DNA of 22,302 bases from JBOGGX01 sp050744245. GTDB lineage: Bacteria > Actinomycetota > Acidimicrobiia > Acidimicrobiales > JBOGGX01. The translations under genes were made by a program, and so were the position numbers. Location of the stretch: NCBI GenBank assembly GCA_050744245.1, contig JBOGGX010000008.1:1-22302 (forward strand), written 5' to 3'. Below, piece by piece: positions 17,424 to 22,302 of this stretch. A model generated the notes under the pieces. It worked only from the letters and a program-made list of their open reading frames with translations. It was not told the DNA's origin and did not search any database. Numbering within the stretch: the first letter of the stretch is position 1; each line of letters opens with the position of its first letter.

Positions 17424-17426
17424 ACT
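17421..17426 (+). promoter_or_regulatory. -10-like box before rhodanese-E1 gene
   Basis: TAGACT overlaps the sirtuin stop codon and lies 8 nt before GTG 17435. It may give an independent leaderless transcript in addition to read-through. Confidence 0.35.
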
Positions 17427-17434
17427 TTTCGGCC

Positions 17435-18607
17435 GTGCCCACCTTCCGCGATCTCCTCAGCCAGACCAAGCAGCAGATCCGAGAGATCGACACCGCCGAG
17501 GCGGCCGAGGCCAGGGACGCCGGGGCGGTGGTGCTCGACGTCCGCGAGCCGGAGGAGTACCAGCAGGGCGCGATCCCGGGCGCCATCCACATCCCCCGCG
17601 GCCAGCTCGAGTCCAACATCGAGAACCGCATCCCCGACAAGGCCGTCCCGGTCGTCATCCACTGCGCCAGCGGCGTGCGTTCTGCGTTCGCGGCTAAGAC
17701 CCTCCAGGACCTGGGCTACGCCGACGTGGTCTCGGTCAATGGCGGCTTCAACCGCTGGAAGGACGAAGGCCGCGACTGGAAGGTGCCGGTCACCCTGTCG
17801 GCCGAGCAGCGCAACCGCTACAGCCGCCACATCCTGCTGCCCGAGGTGGGCGAGGCCGGCCAGCTCAAGCTCCTCGACTCCCGTGTGCTGCTCCTGGGCG
17901 CCGGCGGGCTCGGATCACCCGCGGCGCTCTACCTGGCTGCGGCCGGGGTGGGCACGCTCGGCATCGTCGACATGGACGTGGTCGACGAGTCCAACCTGCA
18001 GCGCCAGATCCTCCACAACGTCGACCGGCTCGGGGAGCGCAAGGTCGACTCGGCCAAGAAGACGCTCACCGCGCTGAATCACGACGTCAACGTGGTCACC
18101 CACGACGTGCGGCTGGGCGCCGGCAACATCGTCGACATCCTCTCGGGCTACGACGTGGTGGTCGACGGCACCGACAACTTCCCGGTGCGCTACCTCCTCA
18201 ACGACGCATCGCTCAAGGTCGGGGTCCCCGTCGTTCATGGGTCGATCTTCCGGTTCGAGGGCCAGGCCACCGTGTTCACGCCGTACGCCGGGCCGTGCTA
18301 CCGCTGCCTCATCCCCGAACCCCCGCCAGCCGACATGGCCCCGTCGTGCGCCGAGGCCGGGGTGCTCGGGGTGCTGCCCGGCATCGTCGGATCGATCCAG
18401 GCCCTGGAGGCGATCAAGCTCCTGCTCGACCTGGGCGACCCGCTGGTGGGCCGGCTGCTGGCCTACGACTCGCTCGAGCAGTCGTTCCGCACCTTCAAGG
18501 TCAACCGCGACCCGGAGTGCCCGGCCTGCTCGCTCCCGCCCGAGCAGATCGTCATCGCCGAGTACGACGAGCTCTGCATGCCCCACCCGGTGCAGCCGCC
18601 GGCCTGA
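17435..18607 (+). CDS. Rhodanese-ThiF/MoeB (E1-like) fusion, sulfur-carrier adenylyltransferase
   Basis: Predicted to adenylate the C-terminal glycine of a small sulfur-carrier protein (MoaD/ThiS/CysO type) and help to make its thiocarboxylate. 390 residues from GTG 17435. Residues about 15-117 are a rhodanese domain with active Cys77 in HCASGVRS. Residues about 122-368 are an E1-like domain: RYSRHILLPEVG, ATP loop GAGGLGSP (155-162), DESNLQRQILH, DGTDNF, and zinc cysteines C288, C291, C362 and C365. In MoeZ and Uba4 the E1 domain comes first and rhodanese last; here the order is reversed. No carrier-protein gene is next to it. It follows the sirtuin by 11 nt and likely shares its transcript. 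Whether it serves molybdopterin, thiamine, cysteine or tRNA thiolation cannot be told. Confidence 0.9.
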   Translation: MPTFRDLLSQTKQQIREIDTAEAAEARDAGAVVLDVREPEEYQQGAIPGAIHIPRGQLESNIENRIPDKAVPVVIHCASGVRSAFAAKTLQDLGYADVVSVNGGFNRWKDEGRDWKVPVTLSAEQRNRYSRHILLPEVGEAGQLKLLDSRVLLLGAGGLGSPAALYLAAAGVGTLGIVDMDVVDESNLQRQILHNVDRLGERKVDSAKKTLTALNHDVNVVTHDVRLGAGNIVDILSGYDVVVDGTDNFPVRYLLNDASLKVGVPVVHGSIFRFEGQATVFTPYAGPCYRCLIPEPPPADMAPSCAEAGVLGVLPGIVGSIQALEAIKLLLDLGDPLVGRLLAYDSLEQSFRTFKVNRDPECPACSLPPEQIVIAEYDELCMPHPVQPPA

Positions 18608-18626
18608 ACGAATCTGCGATGGTCCC

Positions 18627-18851
18627 ATGACCACAGAGGTATCGGCCGAGGCCTTCAAGGCCCACTGCCTCGATCTGCTGGAAGAGGTCGCCGATACCGG
18701 CGAGTCGGTCATCGTCACCAGGCGGGGCCGGCCGGTTGCTCGACTCGTACCGGTGAGCGACCCGGCCTCCTTGGTCGGAAGAGTCGAGTTCGTCGTTTCC
18801 GACGAGGAGCTCCTGGCGCCGATCTGGTCGGCGGGAAGCGCGTCCGCCTGA
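18627..18851 (+). CDS. Phd/YefM-type antitoxin, apparently orphan
   Basis: 74 residues from ATG 18627. The N-terminal Phd fold is clear: SAEAFKAHCLDLLEEVADTGE, then VIVTRRGRPVARLVPV, followed by a variable C-terminal segment that normally binds the toxin. No toxin gene follows on this strand; the next gene is a VapC on the opposite strand, converging after 18 nt, which has its own antitoxin. It lies 19 nt after the rhodanese-E1 gene and may be carried on that transcript. There is no strong RBS. It could be a remnant of a TA pair whose toxin is lost, or a trans-acting neutraliser. Confidence 0.78.
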   Translation: MTTEVSAEAFKAHCLDLLEEVADTGESVIVTRRGRPVARLVPVSDPASLVGRVEFVVSDEELLAPIWSAGSASA

Positions 18852-18869
18852 GCGAGTGACCCGAAGGCG

Positions 18870-19256
18870 TCACACCTGTACGACGTCGAGGTCCGGAAGG
18901 TCGACGTACTCCAGATCCTGCGTGACCAATGGGACGCCGAGCGCCATGGCGGTGGCCGCAATCCAGGAGTCGTTGACCGACATGCGCTGGCCGCGATCCC
19001 GAAGCAGGATGCGGAGTCGGGCCCACGCCTCGGCGACCGGTTCGTCGACCGGCGCGGGACCCATGACCAGTGCGTGGGTCAGGGTCGCGAGGCGGCGATC
19101 GCGCGTCACCGGATCGCTCGCAGCCAGCACGCCGGCCCGAAGCTCACCGACGGTGATGACCGACACGGCCAGCTCGTCAGGGAGGCGGACGACGTCGAGC
19201 GCTCGCCCAGACTCACGGGCGATGAACACCGAAGTGTCCGCCAGACCTTTCGTCAT
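18870..19256 (-). CDS. VapC-type PIN-domain toxin (pair 2)
   Basis: 128-residue PIN ribonuclease with all four acidic positions: D7 (LADTSVFIA), E38 (VGELRAG), D96 (VNDSWIAATA) and D114 (TQDLEY). Similar in layout to VapC/FitB toxins that cleave tRNA. Its ATG overlaps the antitoxin stop (ATGA, 19253-19256), so the two are translationally coupled. It is well diverged from the pair-1 toxin at 15099, so the two modules are unlikely to be recent duplicates. Confidence 0.92.
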   Translation of the reverse strand: MTKGLADTSVFIARESGRALDVVRLPDELAVSVITVGELRAGVLAASDPVTRDRRLATLTHALVMGPAPVDEPVAEAWARLRILLRDRGQRMSVNDSWIAATAMALGVPLVTQDLEYVDLPDLDVVQV

Positions 19257-19507
19257 GGAGACGGCAGGTCGTCGGTGGTGTCGGGAGCGAGTCGCGCCAG
19301 CTCATGTCGCAGTTCGGCGTCGGCCTGATGGGGCAGCACCGAGCGAACGAACTCCTCTCGGGCGATCCATCGAGGGCGCCGACCCACGGGCTGCATGATG
19401 GCAACCGGTCGACCATCGACCGTGACGGTCACGACCTCGCCCGCGGCAACCCGATCGAGCACGGCTCGCGTTTGATTGCGCAGCTCGCGAGAGGCAACCT
19501 CGGTCAT
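19253..19507 (-). CDS. Phd/YefM-type antitoxin (pair 2)
   Basis: 84 residues from ATG 19507. EVASRELRNQTRAVLDRVAAGE and VTVDGRPVAIMQPVG give the DNA-binding Phd fold; the C-terminal half (from about residue 45) would bind the VapC encoded immediately after it. A near-perfect -10 TACAAT lies 6 nt before the ATG, so the mRNA is probably leaderless. Likely autoregulated. Confidence 0.9.
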   Translation of the reverse strand: MTEVASRELRNQTRAVLDRVAAGEVVTVTVDGRPVAIMQPVGRRPRWIAREEFVRSVLPHQADAELRHELARLAPDTTDDLPSP

Positions 19508-19513
19508 GCGACG

Positions 19514-19519
19514 ATTGTA
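19514..19519 (-). promoter_or_regulatory. -10 box of antitoxin gene (pair 2), leaderless type
   Basis: TACAAT on the minus strand, 6 nt before ATG 19507, in otherwise GC-rich DNA. No clear -35 at 17 nt; no Shine-Dalgarno sequence. The best of the TANNNT boxes in the window. Confidence 0.65.
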
Positions 19520-19667
19520 GCAGGTGTGCGACAGAGGGCGAGACAGCCGCGGTGCCCCTGTCCCGGCCGCACCTGGTCCGCTCGGTGGCATGCCGAACAG
19601 GGTCTGGCCCGCTTGCGCGCGTCCCGTTCGGGCTATCGATCGTGCTCCTCGGGCCCGGCCTGCCGAC

Positions 19668-19696
19668 TTGGTCGGCCCGGTCTCTCATGCCACACT
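19668..19696 (+). promoter_or_regulatory. Possible promoter of the dTDP-sugar operon
   Basis: TTGGTC (19668-19673), 17-nt spacer, CACACT (19691-19696), then 10 nt to ATG 19707. Each hexamer matches only half the consensus, but spacing is exact and position suits a very short leader. Confidence 0.35.
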
Positions 19697-19706
19697 TGTC
19701 GCCCGC

Positions 19707-20783
19707 ATGAAGGGCCTCATCCTCTCCGGCGGCGCGGGCACGCGCCTCCGTCCGATCACCTACACCAGCGCCAAGCAGCTGGTACCGGTGGCCAACAAGC
19801 CGATCCTCTTCTACGGCATCGAGGACATGGCCGCCGCCGGCATCACCGACATCGGCATCATCGTCGGCGACACCCATGCCGAGATCGAGGCCGCAGTCGG
19901 CGATGGCTCGCAATTCGGCGTGCACGTGAACTACATCCGCCAGGCCGCCCCGTTGGGCCTCGCCCACTGCGTGCTGATCGCCAGGGATTTCCTCGGTGAC
20001 GACGACTTCGTGATGTACCTCGGTGACAACCTCCTCCAGCAGGGACTGAAGGACTTCGTGAGTCGATTCGTGTCGGAACGGGAGCTGACACCGACGGTCG
20101 CCCAGATCCTGCTCTACCCGGTGCCCGACCCCCACCGTTTCGGTGTGGCCGAGGTCGATGCCGCCGGTCGGGTCATGCACCTGGTCGAGAAGCCGGCCGA
20201 CCCGCCGTCCAACCTGGCGCTGGTGGGCGTCTACCTGTTCGACTCGTCGATCCACGAGGCCGTGCGCGCGATCGAGCCGTCGCCCCGCGGCGAGCTCGAG
20301 ATCACCGACGCCATTCAGTGGCTCATCGACCACGGGCGCACGGTGCGCCACGAGGTGCTCCAGGGCTGGTGGCTCGACACGGGCAAGAAGGACCCCCTGC
20401 TCGAGAGCAACATGCGGGTCCTCGAGACGCTCGAACCGCGCATCGAAGGCAAGCTCGACGGCGACTCGAAGGTTGAGGGCCGGGTCGTGGTCGAGGAAGG
20501 GGCCGAGCTCATCAACTCGCGGGTGCGGGGACCGGCCATCATCGGGCGCGGCACGCGCCTGGTCGACACCTACATCGGGCCGTACACGGCCGTCGCCGGG
20601 GGGTGTGAGATCGTCGACTCCGAGATCGAGCACTCGGTGATCTGCGACGACTGCCGCATCCAGGGCGTGCACCGCATCAGCGACTCGCTGTTGGGCCGCA
20701 ACGTCGAGGTCATGCGTTCGGGGACCCGCCCCAGGGCGACCCGGCTGATGCTGGGCGACGACTCGTCGGTCGATCTCGGATAG
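19707..20783 (+). CDS. rmlA: Glucose-1-phosphate thymidylyltransferase, long type
   Basis: Makes dTDP-glucose from glucose-1-phosphate and dTTP, the first step of dTDP-hexose synthesis. 358 residues. The nucleotidyltransferase core has GGAGTRLRPITYTSAKQLVPV (9-29), metal-binding LGDN (about 110-113), EKPADPPSNLALVGVYLF and GWWLDTGKKDPLLESN. The C-terminal third (about 265-340) is a left-handed beta-helix-like repeat region (GRVVVEEGAELINS, GPAIIGRGTRLVD, GPYTAVAGG). This long form resembles StrD-type enzymes of actinobacterial antibiotic and surface-sugar clusters more than the 290-residue E. coli-type enzyme. First gene of an operon; the next starts 6 nt after its stop. Confidence 0.94.
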   Translation: MKGLILSGGAGTRLRPITYTSAKQLVPVANKPILFYGIEDMAAAGITDIGIIVGDTHAEIEAAVGDGSQFGVHVNYIRQAAPLGLAHCVLIARDFLGDDDFVMYLGDNLLQQGLKDFVSRFVSERELTPTVAQILLYPVPDPHRFGVAEVDAAGRVMHLVEKPADPPSNLALVGVYLFDSSIHEAVRAIEPSPRGELEITDAIQWLIDHGRTVRHEVLQGWWLDTGKKDPLLESNMRVLETLEPRIEGKLDGDSKVEGRVVVEEGAELINSRVRGPAIIGRGTRLVDTYIGPYTAVAGGCEIVDSEIEHSVICDDCRIQGVHRISDSLLGRNVEVMRSGTRPRATRLMLGDDSSVDLG

Positions 20784-20789
20784 CGCGGC

Positions 20790-21356
20790 GTGACCACCGT
20801 TACCCAGTCCGACACCATTGCCGGTGTGTACGTCGTCGAGCCGTCCGTCCACGGCGACGAGCGCGGCATCTTCGTCGAGACCTATCGCCGCTCGTGGGTG
20901 CCCGGCGGCCGCGAGATGATCCAGGGCAACCGGGCCGACCGCCAGGCCGGGTCGATCGTCGGGCTGCACTACCACCTCCATCAGGCCGACTACTGGTACG
21001 TGCCCCTGGGCCGGGCGAGGGTCGTTCTGCACGACCTCCGCACGGGTTCGCCGACCGACGGCGCCACCCTCGTCCTCGACCTCGGCCGCCGAGACGACGG
21101 CACCCACGACCACTCGGGCGTCTACATCCCGCCCGGGGTGGCCCACGGGTTCGCCGCCATCACCGACATGACCATCACCTATCTCGTCGACGGCTACTAC
21201 AACCCGGCCGACGAGTTGGGCGTGGCCTGGGACGATCCCGAAATCGCGGCCGACTGGGGTCTGACCAGGCCGATCCTGTCGGCCCGTGACCAGAAGAATC
21301 CCCGGCGGGCCGAGATCGAGCCCGAGTGGCGGCCCCACGCCGGCCTCCGCACCTGA
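20790..21356 (+). CDS. dTDP-4-dehydrorhamnose 3,5-epimerase-like cupin (RmlC family)
   Basis: 188 residues from GTG 20790, 6 nt after rmlA. Family layout: HGDERGIFVETYRR, then the active-site region around H60 (VGLHYHLHQADYWY), VYIPPGVAHGFAA, and a TYLVDGYYNPADELGVAWDDP segment that carries the conserved Tyr and Asp-Pro. Known members epimerise C3 and/or C5 of dTDP-4-keto-6-deoxyglucose. The usual Arg before Gly-Leu-His is Val here, and a second His replaces the usual Gln after His-Tyr, so activity may be a 3-only or other variant. It is translated with its neighbours in the same operon; product sugar unknown. Confidence 0.85.
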   Translation: MTTVTQSDTIAGVYVVEPSVHGDERGIFVETYRRSWVPGGREMIQGNRADRQAGSIVGLHYHLHQADYWYVPLGRARVVLHDLRTGSPTDGATLVLDLGRRDDGTHDHSGVYIPPGVAHGFAAITDMTITYLVDGYYNPADELGVAWDDPEIAADWGLTRPILSARDQKNPRRAEIEPEWRPHAGLRT

Positions 21357-21359
21357 TCC

Positions 21360-21365
21360 AAGGAG
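21360..21365 (+). promoter_or_regulatory. Ribosome binding site deciding the rmlB-like TTG start
   Basis: AAGGAG, 6 nt before TTG 21372. It marks an unusual TTG start that places the Rossmann motif at residues 7-13, as expected for the family. Confidence 0.75.
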
Positions 21366-21371
21366 CACCAG

Positions 21372-22302
21372 TTGAATCTTCTCGTCACCGGTGGAGCCGG
21401 CTTCATCGGCTCGAACTTTGCTCGATACTGGGTCGAGCACCACCCCGACGACCGGATCGTCGTCGTGGACTCGCTCACCTACGCCGGCAATCGTGAGAGC
21501 CTGGCTGACATCTGGGATCGGGTCGCGTTCGAGCACGCCGACATCGCCGACCTGGAGCGCATGGAGGCCATCCTCGCCGCGCACGGCATCGACGTGGTGG
21601 TGAACTTCGCGGCCGAGTCGCACAACAGCCTGGCGATCGTCGACCCGCTGCGCTTCTTCCGCACCAACGTGCTCGGCACCGCGGGGATCCTCGAGGCGGC
21701 CAAGCGGGTCGGCGTCGAGCGTTTCCACCATGTCTCGACCTGCGAGGTGTACGGCGACCTCGCCCTCGACACCGACGAGGTGTTCACCGAGGACTCGCCG
21801 TACCGGCCGAGAACGCCGTACAACGCGTCCAAGGCGGGCGCCGACCACGCGGTACGGGCCTACCGCGAGACGTTCGGCCTCCCCATCACCATCAGCAACT
21901 GCGCCAACAACTACGGCCCGTTCCAATTCCCGGAGAAGATCATTCCGCTGTTCACGACCAACGCGCTCGACGACAAACCCCTCCCGCTGTACGCCTCGAC
22001 CGAGAATCGCAGGGAGTGGATCCACGCCATCGACCACTGCACGGCGATCGAGTCCATCCTCGAGCGAGGCAGGGTGGGAGAGACCTACCACGTCGGCACC
22101 GGGGTCGAGAAGAGCATCGAGGAGATCGCGGACGGCATCCTGCAGGCTCTGGGCAAGCCCGCCAGCCTGAAGACGATCGTGCCCGACCGCCCCGGCCATG
22201 ATCGCCGCTACGTCCTCGACTCCTCGAAGATCACAGCCGAGCTGGGCTGGAAGCCTGCGGTCGGCTTCGACGATGGCCTGCGGCAGACGGTGGAGTGGTA
22301 CG
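21372..22302 (+). CDS. dTDP-glucose 4,6-dehydratase-like SDR (RmlB family), partial
   Basis: Starts at TTG 21372; 310 codons reach the window edge without a stop, so only a short C-terminal part is missing. An extended SDR: GGAGFIGSN (7-15), DSLTYAGN (33-40), NFAAESH (78-84), catalytic Tyr150 and Lys154 (PYNASKAGADH), NCANNYGPFQFPEKIIP, NRREWIHAIDHC. The family makes dTDP-4-keto-6-deoxyglucose. The active-site triad normally read as Thr-Asp-Glu is Thr123-Cys124-Glu125 here, and the usual ESHVDRSI segment is ESHNSLAI. From memory other bacterial proteins annotated as dTDP-glucose dehydratases share the STCEVYGDL variant, so this may be a subfamily with altered chemistry or substrate. Third gene of the operon. 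Confidence 0.88.
   Translation, partial: MNLLVTGGAGFIGSNFARYWVEHHPDDRIVVVDSLTYAGNRESLADIWDRVAFEHADIADLERMEAILAAHGIDVVVNFAAESHNSLAIVDPLRFFRTNVLGTAGILEAAKRVGVERFHHVSTCEVYGDLALDTDEVFTEDSPYRPRTPYNASKAGADHAVRAYRETFGLPITISNCANNYGPFQFPEKIIPLFTTNALDDKPLPLYASTENRREWIHAIDHCTAIESILERGRVGETYHVGTGVEKSIEEIADGILQALGKPASLKTIVPDRPGHDRRYVLDSSKITAELGWKPAVGFDDGLRQTVEWY

Noticed and set aside
18237..18851. A longer plus-strand frame joining the end of the E1 gene to the orphan antitoxin
   Set aside because: It enters the antitoxin from a different frame of the E1 gene; the Phd fold starts at ATG 18627.

Overview
The window is about 70% G+C, with GTG and TTG starts, strong third-position G/C and several genes that appear leaderless. 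This fits a high-GC actinobacterium. The gene content (valine/leucine dehydrogenase, BTAD-type regulator, PduO adenosyltransferase, many VapBC pairs) would suit a member of the Acidimicrobiia, but that placement is an inference. I found no tRNA, rRNA, CRISPR array, phage module or intact insertion sequence.

Layout. 1-5031 (all minus): a CREST/ceramidase-like membrane protein cut by the window edge, coupled to a Leu/Val/Phe dehydrogenase. A strong terminator hairpin follows, then an ABC exporter operon (ATPase, then an FtsX/MacB-type permease). 5032-5484: a non-coding or doubtful stretch with a G/C-tract palindrome and a coding-like segment upstream of the ATPase. 5485-9091 (minus): a large ATPase-BTAD regulator directly behind an Hsp20 gene. 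Hsp20 diverges from selB (9173-10903, plus) across a short promoter region that holds four 12-bp tandem repeats. 10904-12547 (minus): a GH13 alpha-glucosidase meeting selB stop-to-stop. 12548-14068: a degenerate zone with a conserved unknown-family gene broken by about six frameshifts, a 12-bp inverted repeat and hairpins. 14069-16457: a DUF2752 membrane protein, PduO-type cob(I)alamin adenosyltransferase, a VapBC pair (RHH antitoxin) and a conserved unknown protein. 16620-18607 (plus): a sirtuin followed by a rhodanese-ThiF/E1 fusion. 18627-19507: a Phd-type orphan antitoxin facing a second VapBC pair. 19707-22302 (plus): a dTDP-sugar operon, rmlA-rmlC-like-rmlB-like, running off the edge.

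How the genes work together. The clearest units are the ABC exporter pair, the dTDP-hexose operon feeding cell-surface or secondary-metabolite glycosylation, the two VapBC modules and the probable sirtuin/E1 transcription unit. SelB implies selenoprotein synthesis, but no other selenium gene or selenoprotein is visible here.

No single striking new defence or mobile system stands out. The most unusual items are an RmlB-like dehydratase with Cys where the catalytic Asp is expected, the reversed rhodanese-E1 fusion, the ATPase-first BTAD regulator coupled to Hsp20, the repeat-bearing hsp20/selB promoter, the frameshifted gene, and a recurrent TANNNT box 6-9 nt before start codons that suggests widespread leaderless transcription.
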